Origin: Methanothrix sp.
GTDB taxonomy: Archaea; Halobacteriota; Methanosarcinia; Methanotrichales; Methanotrichaceae
Direction of reading: 5' to 3'
NCBI GenBank assembly: GCA_026394555.1
Contig: JAPKXZ010000040.1
Coordinates: 1 to 35,897, forward strand
DNA: 35,897 nucleotides
The notes under the pieces are model-generated. The model was not told where the DNA came from. It made no database searches and saw nothing but the letters and a program-made list of their open reading frames with translations. Positions 22,962-31,499 of this stretch are shown here, one piece after another. Position 1 is the first letter of the stretch; every line of letters begins with the position of its first letter. The position numbers were made by a program, and so were the translations under genes.

Positions 22962-25814
22962 TTGCTGGAAAATTATTCTGCTAAGGAGATCGAGGCCAAG
23001 TGGCAAAAGACCTGGGAGGACAAAGCGGTCTTTCAGCCCGAGCCCGACTCCAGAACGAAGTTCTTTTTAACCATACCTTATCCTTATCTTAATGGAAATT
23101 TGCATGCCGGGCATACGCGCACCTTCACCATTGGCGACGCCGTGGCGCGCTTCAAGCGCATGCAGGGCAAGAATGTTCTCTTTCCCATGGCCTTTCATGC
23201 CACGGGAACGCCCATTGTCGGACTTAGCGAGCTCATTGCCAAACGCGATCCACTGATCTGGGACGTTTACACCAAGCTGCACGGCATTCCTGAAGAGGAA
23301 CTCTCCGCATTAAACACGCCGGAGAAGATTGTGCTCTACTTCCGCCGCCAGGCAAAGGCGGCCATGCAGTCCATCGGCTACTCCATTGACTGGAGGCGGG
23401 AGTTTACCACCACCGATCCGGCTTACAGCAAGTTCATCGAGTGGCAGTACGGCATTTTGCGCCGCCTGGATTATGTGGTCAAGGGCAGCCATCCCGTGCG
23501 CTGGTGCCCGCATGATCGAAACCCGGTGGAGGATCACGACATTCTCAAGGGCGAGGATGCCACCATCATGGACTTTTCCCTGATCAAGTTCCGGATGGGG
23601 GACAAAATCCTGCCCTGCGCCACACTGCGTCCGGAGACAGTCTTTGGAGTGGTCAACCTCTGGCTCAACCCGGATGTCAATTATGTCCTGGCCAAAGTGA
23701 ACGAGGAGACCTGGGTGGTGTCCAAAGAGGCCTACGAAAAGCTGACCTTCACAGACCGGACCGTAGATTTGACCGGGGAGATCTCGGGAAAGGAATTGAT
23801 CGGCAAGAGGGTCACGAACCCCCTCACCGGCACCGAGGTTCTCGTCTTGCCCGCAGCATTCGTGGAACCGGACAACGGATCAGGAATCGTCATGTCCGTT
23901 CCGGCTCATGCGCCTTACGATTATCTGGCGCTCAAGGATCTGTACGGCAAAGACCTGAGCAATTACGGCATCACCGAGGACCTGCGGGACATTAAATTCA
24001 TTTCCTTGATCGAATCGCCCGGATATGGAGAGCTGCCCGCCGTGGAAGCCGTGAACGAGCTAAAGGTCCGAGATCAGAACGACCCCAAGGCAGAGGATGC
24101 CACTAAAATGGTCTACCGGCGCGAGTTTCATAACGGCGTTCTCAAGGCCAACACGGGCAAGTACGCCGGAATCGCCGTCAGCAAAATCAAGGACGTTCTC
24201 CTGGCCGATCTGATGGAGCAGGGCATGGCCGAGATCTTCTACGAGTTTTCCGAGATGCCGGTCATCTGCCGCTGCGGTACGCGCTGTGTCATCATGATGG
24301 TGCGAGACCAGTGGTTCCTGGAGTACTCCGATGTGGAGTGGAAGGCCAATGTGCTGCGCTGCCTGGCGGGCATGAAGATCATACCCGAGGAGTTTCGGGT
24401 GGAGTTCATAAACAAGGTGGACTGGCTCAAAGACAAGGCCTGCGCCCGCAGGAAGGGACTGGGCACTCATCTTCCCTGGGACAAGGAATGGCTCATCGAG
24501 TCGCTGGGTGACAGCACCATTTACATGGCCTACTACATTCTGGCCAAGTATGTGAACGCCGGGATGAAGATAGATCAGCTCCCTCCTGAGTTCTTCGAGT
24601 ACGTCTTCATGAATAACGGCGACGCCGCCGGCATTGCGGCCCAGACCGGTGTACCCCAGGAGACCGTACAGAAGATACACGACGACTTCGCCTACTGGTA
24701 TCCGGTAGATCTGCGCACCTCTGGGAAGGATCTGGTCGCCAATCACCTGCTCTTCTTCCTCTATCATCACGTGGCTATCTTCCCGGAGAGGCTCTGGCCC
24801 CAGGCCATTGCTGTCAACGGCTTCGTCTCCCTGGAGGGCAAGAAGATGTCCAAGTCCAAGGGGCCTATTCTCACTTTACGCCAGGCCGTCGCTGAAAACG
24901 GAGCGGATGTGACAAGGCTCTACATCCTGGGCAATGCGGAAGGGACAGCGGACGTGGACTGGAGAAATGATGCAGTAGAAGCCACCTATGCCCATATGGA
25001 GAGGTTCTACAATTTAGCACGGGAGATTTTGGCCGATAGCAGCATCGACGAATCCGCGGAGAAAACGCTCATCGATCGCTGGATGCTCTCCCGGCTGCAA
25101 AGGCGCATTGCTGAAGCCACAGAGGCTCTGGAAAACATTCAGACCCGAAGGGCGCTGCAGAATGCCTTCTACCTGCTCTTCAATGATCTGCGCTGGTACC
25201 AGAGGCGCGGGGGCAAGAGCCAGCTTCGCGCCGTGCTCAGCGCCTGGGTGCGCATGATGTCGCCCTTCACGCCCCACGTCTGCGAGGAGCTGTGGGCGGC
25301 AGGCCTGGGCGAGGGCTATGCATCGCTGGCAGCCTGGCCTGTGGCGGATGCGGCTCTGATCGATCCGCAGGCGGAGAAGGCGGAGGACCTCTTGGAGCGC
25401 ACCTTGAAGGACGTGCAGGAGATTGTGAGCGTTACCAAAGCCACGCCTGCGAAGATAACGCTCTACACCTCGCCAGCCTGGAAGAAGGAGATGCTGCGCC
25501 TCGCCGTCGAAGCGGCTTCGGGCGGCAAGCTGGACATGGGAGCGCTCATGAAGCAAGCCATGGCCAGCCCGGCCATTTCCGAGCACAAGAAGGATGCGCC
25601 CAAGTATGCGCAAAAGCTGGCCAAGGCGGCCCACTCGCTCTCGGCTGAGGCGCTGGGGCTGGACGAGTTCGAGACGCTCTCCAGAGAGAAGGCGTACCTG
25701 GCAGCGGCCATGGGCGTGCCGGTGGAGATCTACTCGGCGGACGAGGCGGGAGAGGACCCCAAGGGCAAAAGCCGCCAGGCGGAACCGGGGAGACCGGCGA
25801 TTTATATCGAGTGA
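22962..25814 (+). CDS. leuS: Leucyl-tRNA synthetase (archaeal type)
   Basis: Charges tRNA-Leu with leucine. The 950-residue protein has the class I HIGH motif as HAGH at 48-51 (PYLNGNLHAGH), a CP1 editing insertion (about 200-500), and KMSKS at 628-632. The C-terminus ends PGRPAIYIE; in archaeal LeuRS the last Ile-Glu pair contacts the long variable arm of tRNA-Leu (shown for the Pyrococcus enzyme). The start is a TTG at 22962 with GGAGGG about 9 bases before it. The last ~25 codons and the downstream sequence recur at 25.96 and, decayed, at 27.27 kb. Confidence 0.96.
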   Translation: MLENYSAKEIEAKWQKTWEDKAVFQPEPDSRTKFFLTIPYPYLNGNLHAGHTRTFTIGDAVARFKRMQGKNVLFPMAFHATGTPIVGLSELIAKRDPLIWDVYTKLHGIPEEELSALNTPEKIVLYFRRQAKAAMQSIGYSIDWRREFTTTDPAYSKFIEWQYGILRRLDYVVKGSHPVRWCPHDRNPVEDHDILKGEDATIMDFSLIKFRMGDKILPCATLRPETVFGVVNLWLNPDVNYVLAKVNEETWVVSKEAYEKLTFTDRTVDLTGEISGKELIGKRVTNPLTGTEVLVLPAAFVEPDNGSGIVMSVPAHAPYDYLALKDLYGKDLSNYGITEDLRDIKFISLIESPGYGELPAVEAVNELKVRDQNDPKAEDATKMVYRREFHNGVLKANTGKYAGIAVSKIKDVLLADLMEQGMAEIFYEFSEMPVICRCGTRCVIMMVRDQWFLEYSDVEWKANVLRCLAGMKIIPEEFRVEFINKVDWLKDKACARRKGLGTHLPWDKEWLIESLGDSTIYMAYYILAKYVNAGMKIDQLPPEFFEYVFMNNGDAAGIAAQTGVPQETVQKIHDDFAYWYPVDLRTSGKDLVANHLLFFLYHHVAIFPERLWPQAIAVNGFVSLEGKKMSKSKGPILTLRQAVAENGADVTRLYILGNAEGTADVDWRNDAVEATYAHMERFYNLAREILADSSIDESAEKTLIDRWMLSRLQRRIAEATEALENIQTRRALQNAFYLLFNDLRWYQRRGGKSQLRAVLSAWVRMMSPFTPHVCEELWAAGLGEGYASLAAWPVADAALIDPQAEKAEDLLERTLKDVQEIVSVTKATPAKITLYTSPAWKKEMLRLAVEAASGGKLDMGALMKQAMASPAISEHKKDAPKYAQKLAKAAHSLSAEALGLDEFETLSREKAYLAAAMGVPVEIYSADEAGEDPKGKSRQAEPGRPAIYIE

Positions 25815-25906
25815 AGGTAAGCTGCAGACCGGTTGGCTTCGGGTGCTAAACCTGGGGCCGACGGAATTAAACCACAGAGGCGCAGAGCGCACAGAGAACG
25901 AACACG
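25756..25906 (+). repeat. leuS 3'-end repeat, copy 1 (in the gene)
   Basis: The last codons of leuS (from ...CCCAAGGGC) and the sequence after its stop, GGTTGGCTTCGGGTGCTAAACC...GACGGAATTAAACCACAGAGGCGCAGAGCGCAC. The second half is a CACAGAG-type repeat. This is the intact member of a three-copy set (others at 25960 and 27271). Confidence 0.8.
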
Positions 25907-25959
25907 GAGACGGCGGTTCGATTGGGCTGGAAAAGATGCTGCACGGCGGATGAGCCGGG

Positions 25960-26094
25960 GGCGGACACCAAAGGCGAGAGCCGCGAGGCGGGGCCGGGGA
26001 GACCGGCGATTTATATCGAGTGAAAGGATGGCTGAAGACCGTTGGCTTCGGGTGCTAAACCTGGGGCCGACGGAATTAAACCGCAGAGGCGACG
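25960..26094 (+). repeat. leuS 3'-end repeat, copy 2
   Basis: A second, diverged copy. In the leuS frame it still reads ADEPGADTKGESREAGPGRP then AIYIE and TGA at the matching place, against ADEAGEDPKGKSRQAEPGRP-AIYIE in the gene. The following ~75 bases are nearly identical to copy 1 and end in AACCGCAGAGGCG. There is no start codon, so it is a 3'-end fragment, not a gene. The 25815-26232 stretch holds this, copy 1's tail and the repeat at 26158; nothing else is recognised. Confidence 0.8.
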
Positions 26095-26155
26095 ATTTAT
26101 CTAGAGAACGCTCTCAGTCTGTAGTCTGTAACCATGGAGTTTTTAACCAGTGGTT

Positions 26156-26206
26156 TACGGACTCTAACCACAAAGATCACAAAGCTCACAAAGGACGCAC
26201 AGAGGC
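26156..26206 (+). repeat. CACAAAG-type dispersed repeat before the first TA pair
   Basis: AACCACAAAGATCACAAAGCTCACAAAGGACGCACAGAGG lies directly upstream of the DUF4258 gene. It is a variant of the CACAGAG family, and its open frame runs into DUF4258, which makes the long upstream start at 26134 misleading. Confidence 0.65.
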
Positions 26207-26232
26207 GGCGATTCAAACGGAGTTTGAAGCAG

Positions 26233-26559
26233 ATGAGTTTGCTTATGTCTCAAGAGCTAATCTGTGAAATGCGATCATTAATTCTAAAGGGACGCATCAC
26301 CTTCACAGATCATGCAAGAGCCAGGATGTTCGAACGGGGCGTAGAATCCAACGCCGTAATAAATTTAATATTGGATGGCGAGATAATAGAGAGCTATTCA
26401 GAAAGCACGCCATGTCCTTCGGCATTGATATTAGGATTTGTTGAATGCCAGGCATGTCATGTGGTTGCCGCACTATGCAGAGACCGGATTAAGATCGTCA
26501 CAGTCTATTGGCCGGATGAAGAAGTTTGGTTAGATTCCAGAAAGAGGAGGTGCAGATGA
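26233..26559 (+). CDS. DUF4258 protein, likely toxin of a TA pair
   Basis: A 108-residue protein with a DUF4258 domain: ITFTDHARARMFERGV (H and R/ERG signature), then ILDGEIIESYSESTPCPSALILG and a terminal beta strand block IKIVTVYWPDEEVW. DUF4258 belongs to the BECR/RelE-like RNase fold group and typically pairs with a YgiT-type zinc-finger protein, as here. ATG 26233 follows GGAG by about 10 bases; ATG 26245 is an alternative. The frame is open to 26134 but that part is repeat. Its stop overlaps the next start (ATGA). A paralogue is at 34502. Toxicity is inferred from the family context. Confidence 0.8.
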   Translation: MSLLMSQELICEMRSLILKGRITFTDHARARMFERGVESNAVINLILDGEIIESYSESTPCPSALILGFVECQACHVVAALCRDRIKIVTVYWPDEEVWLDSRKRRCR

Positions 26560-26828
26560 ATTCTAATGCTCATGATTGCTGCGATTGTGCAGGCAAGATG
26601 CGTGAAGGCAAGCACGATTTTATGGCAAGAGTGGAGAACGAGATTGTAGTTATCAAGGATGTTCCAGCTCTCATCTGCGATACCTGCGACGAGGTAGAAT
26701 ACACGCTAGAGGTATCAAGAGAGATCGATGTGATTATGAAGGAATTCTTCGCGGGACGGCTGCTGGCAAAGCCCCTGGCGGCAGGGGAGATCACATTCAA
26801 GCCCCAGCGGGCAGACTCGACGGGGTGA
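26556..26828 (+). CDS. YgiT-type zinc-finger protein, likely antitoxin
   Basis: A 90-residue protein with two CxxC knuckles, C8/C11 and C41/C44 (ICDTC), joined by a short beta region, as in the N-terminal domain of MqsA/YgiT antitoxins. A helical segment with EVSREIDVIMKEFFAG follows. There is no helix-turn-helix domain, so it may act by binding the partner only. AGGAGG lies 4-6 bases before ATG 26556, which overlaps the DUF4258 stop. The pair recurs at 34.5-35.1 kb. Confidence 0.8.
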   Translation: MNSNAHDCCDCAGKMREGKHDFMARVENEIVVIKDVPALICDTCDEVEYTLEVSREIDVIMKEFFAGRLLAKPLAAGEITFKPQRADSTG

Positions 26829-26845
26829 GCACGGCTTGCAGTGGT

Positions 26846-27073
26846 TCAAATGGGACTCTTGTCGAGCATTTCGACTTCCATGATTTCTCCTTCGCCATTC
26901 ACGATTAGTCTGAACTTCTTGCTTTCATCTTCAAATAAGTCCTGGACCAGGCAGATGACTACCCAGTTATCAGCATCTCTTTTTGCAGAGACCGTCTCAA
27001 AGATGAACTTGGTTAAGGTTTTGGTGTCTTGGAAATATTTCTTGGCGGCTATTGCAGCATCTCTGGCATCCAT
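26846..27073 (-). CDS. 75-aa protein of unknown function
   Basis: A 75-residue protein, MDARDAAIAAKKYFQDTK then a beta-type stretch WVVICLVQDLFEDESKKFRLIVNGEGEIMEVEML. The helix plus three or four strands resembles PepSY-like or cystatin-like small folds, but I do not recognise the family. It lies opposite to the TA pair (convergent, 17-base gap) and inside the stretch bracketed by leuS 3'-end copies 2 and 3. No clear ribosome-binding site. Confidence 0.6.
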   Translation of the reverse strand: MDARDAAIAAKKYFQDTKTLTKFIFETVSAKRDADNWVVICLVQDLFEDESKKFRLIVNGEGEIMEVEMLDKSPI

Positions 27074-27270
27074 GTCATCACTCGCGGTTCATTATGAGCA
27101 ACACATTTATCAATTTTCCCAAGGAACGTGCAAAGCAAGATGGATTCGTGCAATACTGCGCATGACCTGCCCAAGGCGGCCCTTTCCCTGAGCGCGAAAG
27201 CAACGGGCGGCACGGACCGCAGGTGCACACCCGCGAGGGCGCGCGTGCACTGGTGCAGGTGGGCGGGGCG

Positions 27271-27390
27271 CGAGCGAGGTCGGGTAGGCCGGCGATATGT
27301 ATTGAGTGAAAGAATGGCTGAAGACCGTTGCTTCGGGTGCTAAACTTGGGGCTAACGGAATAAAAACACAGAAGTGCAGAGCGCAGAGGA
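27271..27390 (+). repeat. leuS 3'-end repeat, copy 3 (decayed)
   Basis: CGAGCGAGGTCGGGTAGGCC..GGCGATATGTATTGAGTGAAAG, then GGCTGAAGACCGTTGCTTCGGGTGCTAAACTTGGGGC and a worn CACAGAAGTGCAGAGCGCAGAGG. It aligns with copy 2 over its full length but has stops and small changes in the leuS frame, so it is older or under no constraint. The rest of the 27074-27566 gap has a GC-rich palindromic patch (27220-27260, two GTGCAC sites) and the leader of the OLD-nuclease gene. Confidence 0.7.
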
Positions 27391-27566
27391 CGGGCACAGA
27401 GCGCTTGCTGGCTTCGATGCTAGGGACTGGAGCCGGACGGTATTTTACCGCAGAGAACGGCACTGGAGTGATCCATGTGATGGACAGCATAATCCTTTTC
27501 TCTTTAACCTCACGCATGTATCAGCGGAGCAACAGGTGAGAAAAATAGCATAGAAGGAGATTCCAA

Positions 27567-29408
27567 ATGTATCTTCGTGAACTCCAAATTGAAGGCTATA
27601 AGGGATTTCGTGAACCATTTTCCGTTTCCCTACAAAAAGGCTTGAACGTAATTGTAGGAGAAAACGCATCCGGTAAGACTGCTATCGTTGACGCTATACG
27701 TCTTCTTCTAAGAGAGGATGAATTTGGCCATGCACCAGTAAACGAATCTGATTTCCATCGTCCCTTTGATCCCACTCTAAAATCGGCGGAAACCTTTCGT
27801 CTTCGAGTTGGGTTCATCGACTTGTCAGAGGATGAGCATGTCGCATTCTTGCCCTGGTCGGATGTAAATGGTGACGCCTCGCTGACATTGCTTGTGGATA
27901 ACAAACAGAATCATCGAGGTAACTACAAACGAACACTTTGGGGCGGAGTCTCGCAAGCAAGCATGTTCGAGTGGGAACTGTTCGATTCGATCAACTGCGT
28001 TTACCTTCCACCCCTTCGCGATGCTGAAGCCAGACTATCCGAAGGGAGGTCTTCCAGGTTGGCCAGACTCCTGAAAAACCTTCAACGCCAAAAAATTCAA
28101 GAGGCAAAGAAAAAGGGCGAGCTTCTACCTATTGAAAAGACTGTTCGCGACTTCAATAAGAATCTTTCAGACGATAAAGATGGAGTAATTGCCAAAGCAA
28201 ACGAACTGATCCGGGCACGCCTGCGCGAATCTTTTGGCCCAGTTTTCGGCCAAGATACGCAGATCCAATTCAGCGAAGTTAATTTCAACAGGATCGCAGA
28301 AAGCCTTAGGCTGATGTTTTTCCCAAACATCAAAGACCGCGCTTCTTCAGAAGAGTTCAGGACGCTCATGGAAAACAGTCTTGGCTACAACAACCTGCTC
28401 TACCTAGCCACAGTCCTCGCCGAACTCACTGAAACAAGAGAAGATTACTTTAGTGTGCTTCTGATTGAAGAACCTGAGGCCCACCTGCACCCTCAACTTC
28501 AAATTCGTCTACTCAAGTACCTTGAAAGTACCGCCCGAGATAAAAATGTTCAGGTCATCGTCACAACTCATTCGCCTGTTCTCGCCTCATCCGTTTCCCT
28601 TGAAACGGTAATTCAGCTATGTGTCACGGATAAGAAGCCACAGGCCGTTGCACTACGTTCTTGTGGTCTTTCTAAGCCCAGCAGTGCATTTCTGAATCGA
28701 TGGCTCGACACCACGAAATCGACTTTGCTATTTGCCAAAGGTATCATCCTCGTTGAGGGTATTGCAGAGGCGATGCTTTTACCTGAACTCGCGAAGATTG
28801 TGCTGCATGAATACGATAAATTGCCGGATACTCTGGAGGATGGCGGGGTGTCTGTCATCAATATGAATGGCATATATTTTAAGCACTTTATGCAGTTATT
28901 CGCGGACCTCGACGAAAATGGTTCTGAGAGCATTCCAGTACGTTGTGCAGGCATTACTGACAATGATCCTCCAACAAGTTCAAAACCAATCCCATCTAAT
29001 CCCATACCTGGGACAAACCCTGCGCTTAAACTTCTAAAGATCGTAAACGCGTCCAATTGGGCCAGGTTATATCCAAGTCCTCTCAAGACCTTCGAATACG
29101 ACCTCGCATTTTGTGGAAACAACATCCAGATTATGGCCACTGTTCTCGCTGAAAACTGGCCAACCGATGGATTAGTAAGAAGTGAGATTCAGAAACTAGC
29201 GAAAAAAGAATGGGGTAGCGAATCTGAAGACAACAAGAGTGAAACTGCTTCGGAAATTCTTAGTCACATTGAAGATAAATCAATGGGAAAAGGCCTCTTT
29301 TCTCAGCTCCTAGCAGACCATATAAAGAGTGGCACTTCTATTGTTGTTCCAGGGTACATATGCAAAGCAATTATTTGGGCTTGTGGGGGCAACCCGGATG
29401 AATCGTGA
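27567..29408 (+). CDS. OLD-family ATPase-nuclease (GajA-like, Gabija-type)
   Basis: A 613-residue protein with an ABC-type ATPase followed by a TOPRIM nuclease. Walker A GENASGKT at 31-38 after LQIEGYKGFREP; the ABC signature region is near 270-284; Walker B LLIEEPEAHLHPQ at 298-310; H335 in VTTHSPV is the switch His. TOPRIM: E397 in ILVEGIAEAMLLPE, and D465/D467 in GITDND. This is the class 2 OLD layout of GajA, which nicks phage DNA in the Gabija system (about 580 aa). The UvrD-like partner overlaps its 3' end. GGAG precedes ATG 27567. The base composition is more AT-rich than in the core genes, hinting at transfer. Confidence 0.9.
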   Translation: MYLRELQIEGYKGFREPFSVSLQKGLNVIVGENASGKTAIVDAIRLLLREDEFGHAPVNESDFHRPFDPTLKSAETFRLRVGFIDLSEDEHVAFLPWSDVNGDASLTLLVDNKQNHRGNYKRTLWGGVSQASMFEWELFDSINCVYLPPLRDAEARLSEGRSSRLARLLKNLQRQKIQEAKKKGELLPIEKTVRDFNKNLSDDKDGVIAKANELIRARLRESFGPVFGQDTQIQFSEVNFNRIAESLRLMFFPNIKDRASSEEFRTLMENSLGYNNLLYLATVLAELTETREDYFSVLLIEEPEAHLHPQLQIRLLKYLESTARDKNVQVIVTTHSPVLASSVSLETVIQLCVTDKKPQAVALRSCGLSKPSSAFLNRWLDTTKSTLLFAKGIILVEGIAEAMLLPELAKIVLHEYDKLPDTLEDGGVSVINMNGIYFKHFMQLFADLDENGSESIPVRCAGITDNDPPTSSKPIPSNPIPGTNPALKLLKIVNASNWARLYPSPLKTFEYDLAFCGNNIQIMATVLAENWPTDGLVRSEIQKLAKKEWGSESEDNKSETASEILSHIEDKSMGKGLFSQLLADHIKSGTSIVVPGYICKAIIWACGGNPDES

Positions 29409-31416
29409 TGAAAAAATAGAAGTTCTTGCTCATTCTATCTGTGGCAAACCACCTGAGATATCACCATCGAAATGCCGTGCCACTATTGGGACGACCAACC
29501 CATTATGCAACGAGTGTGAAACCTGCCGAATTGCGCGGAACTCAGACGAGCAACTGGACTATGTCCTGTCATCAATAGAGGACTGCATGTTTCTTAAGGC
29601 GTGTCCAGGCAGTGGCAAAACAGAAGTTGTCGGATTGAAGGCTGCTTACGAAATGTCTAAATGGGTGAAGACTCCAGGAGGTATCGCCGTCCTGACGTTC
29701 ACCAATAATGCAGCCGAGGTCATCGAGAAACGCGTAAGTCAATTCGGCGGTATTGCGAAGATCGGCTTTCCACATTTCATCGGAACCATTGATGGTTGGT
29801 TGCACGGATATATCGCTCATCCTTTCGCTCACATTGTCACAAAATACAACGGTAAAAGTGGCGACCGCTCAATTAGGGTAATCGACAATCATTCCCAAGC
29901 AGATTTTCTGCACAGCTTCAAAACGAAAAATAATCTTGCGCAGACAGGCAAACCAGCAGCGAACGAATACTATTTTGATGTCGAAACCAAAAAATATGTA
30001 TTTGCTTCTGCCAATAGAAATATAGACTATAAACGGAATCTGCAGAATCTTGAAATGTGGCAAGTTGATGACTTGAAAAACACGAAATTAAAATTCAAAA
30101 AGGCTGGTTTTGCTACTTATCAGGATATTGAGCACATTTGCTACGAAATCCTGACAGAAAATACAGAGCATGCACGATTCCTTTCAATTCGCTTTCCTCT
30201 TATCATCGTGGACGAGTGCCAGGACCTTTCCTGGATACAGATGCAGATACTGGACAAAATGCGATGTTATGGAACTGTACTTCATTTCATTGGTGATCTC
30301 AATCAGGCTATCTATGAATTTAAAAAAGTCGAACCTGAAAAAGTGAAGAAATACGCAAAGGAACATGAATTCAACATCCTATCCCTGTCAAATAATTATC
30401 GGAACTGTCAATCTATTGCCAACTTGTGTGACACTCTAGTTGACAACACCGACAAGGTAATGTCTATTCATGAAGGCAAACAATTGGAAAGCCCATGCGT
30501 CTGCGTGCCTTTCGAGAAAGACGATATGATGAAATTGCCGATCTGGTTTAATGAATATCTGGACAGATTTGGAATCGACAAACAATGCTCTACCATCGTA
30601 ACCAGGAGTTGGGCAAATGTTTACAGGATGAGACGGGCAGACTACGGACAAATCAAGAATTATCAAGGTAGATTGGTGATGGCCATCCATCTCTGGAAGA
30701 CCGGATGTCGGCAAGCCACTGGAGATGCGCTCAAATTATTCGGACGCTTTGTCTCCGAAAAATTCTTTCCGGGAGAATCGACCAATTCCCGAGAGTACTA
30801 TCGGCCAGAATCTGTGGATTCTGCCTTGATTTGGCGCATGTTTATGGCTGCAGCCTTGAGAGAATGTTGCCAAGATGAGCTGCTCTGCAACTTAGAGCAA
30901 AATTGGAAAATGTGGACCCAAGCAGTAAGGGACAGATTACATAAACACCTCAAGACGGGCGCAAGCAATTTCGGAGCAACTTTGTCAGACTTCGAGTTCC
31001 TCCCGTTGGTTGCGGGAAACAAGACGGGGGAGTCCTCTCCTGTATTTAAAGCGCCAAGCGACGAAAGCAATAAGCAGGTTTTGGTGGCCGCGTCGTCAAA
31101 TTCCTCTCCTCAAGCAGCATTGCGAATAACGACAATTCACAATGTCAAAGGAGAAACACTGGAGGCACTGATGCTAGTATCATCTCGGGACAAAAGTGGT
31201 ACAAGCGATGGTTATTGGACACAGTGGCTTGATGACCCAGCTTCCGAAGCAGCCCGACTCGCCTATGTCGCCAGTTCCCGTCCCCGGAAGTTGATTATTT
31301 GGGCCATCCCCAATCCTTCCAAGATGGAAAAAGATCGACTCAAGAAGGTTGGATTTCAGGTTCTGGCTTTTAGCACAGTCGTACAAAAGTCACAGACAAA
31401 GCTCGACTATTTTTAA
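29398..31416 (+). CDS. UvrD-like helicase (GajB-like) with Cys-rich N-terminus
   Basis: A 672-residue superfamily 1 helicase. Motifs: Q-like SDEQLDYV (49-56), Walker A CPGSGKTE (69-76), Ia LTFTNNAAEVI (99-109), II IIVDECQD (269-276), III IGDLNQAIYEF (299-308), V ITTIHNVKGETLEALML and VI LAYVASSRPRK. It overlaps the OLD-nuclease gene by 11 bases, the GajA-GajB order of Gabija. Two oddities: it is longer than GajB (about 490-500 aa), and it starts with a Cys-rich extension (C15, C26, C37, C40, C43; LCNECETC) that may bind zinc or a cluster. Start ATG 29398; the frame is open further upstream, but inside the nuclease gene. Confidence 0.87.
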   Translation: MNRDEKIEVLAHSICGKPPEISPSKCRATIGTTNPLCNECETCRIARNSDEQLDYVLSSIEDCMFLKACPGSGKTEVVGLKAAYEMSKWVKTPGGIAVLTFTNNAAEVIEKRVSQFGGIAKIGFPHFIGTIDGWLHGYIAHPFAHIVTKYNGKSGDRSIRVIDNHSQADFLHSFKTKNNLAQTGKPAANEYYFDVETKKYVFASANRNIDYKRNLQNLEMWQVDDLKNTKLKFKKAGFATYQDIEHICYEILTENTEHARFLSIRFPLIIVDECQDLSWIQMQILDKMRCYGTVLHFIGDLNQAIYEFKKVEPEKVKKYAKEHEFNILSLSNNYRNCQSIANLCDTLVDNTDKVMSIHEGKQLESPCVCVPFEKDDMMKLPIWFNEYLDRFGIDKQCSTIVTRSWANVYRMRRADYGQIKNYQGRLVMAIHLWKTGCRQATGDALKLFGRFVSEKFFPGESTNSREYYRPESVDSALIWRMFMAAALRECCQDELLCNLEQNWKMWTQAVRDRLHKHLKTGASNFGATLSDFEFLPLVAGNKTGESSPVFKAPSDESNKQVLVAASSNSSPQAALRITTIHNVKGETLEALMLVSSRDKSGTSDGYWTQWLDDPASEAARLAYVASSRPRKLIIWAIPNPSKMEKDRLKKVGFQVLAFSTVVQKSQTKLDYF

Positions 31417-31458
31417 AAAAATTTATTTTTAAACGCAATACCCCGCAGCTTGCTGCGG
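31417..31458 (+). terminator. T-rich tract and hairpin after the Gabija-like pair
   Basis: After the stop at 31416 comes AAAAAAATTTATTTTTAAAC, then a perfect 7-bp hairpin CCGCAGC-TT-GCTGCGG at 31443-31458. The U-rich tract is enough for archaeal termination; the hairpin recurs at 31544-31557. Confidence 0.5.
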
Positions 31459-31499
31459 CTGGGATAAAGGGCATACGTATTCAACTAAGGATTAGATCT

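Noticed and set aside
27110-27517. 135-aa minus-strand frame upstream of the OLD-nuclease gene
   Set aside because: It runs through leuS 3'-end copy 3 and a GC-rich palindromic patch; composition is biased and no motif is present.
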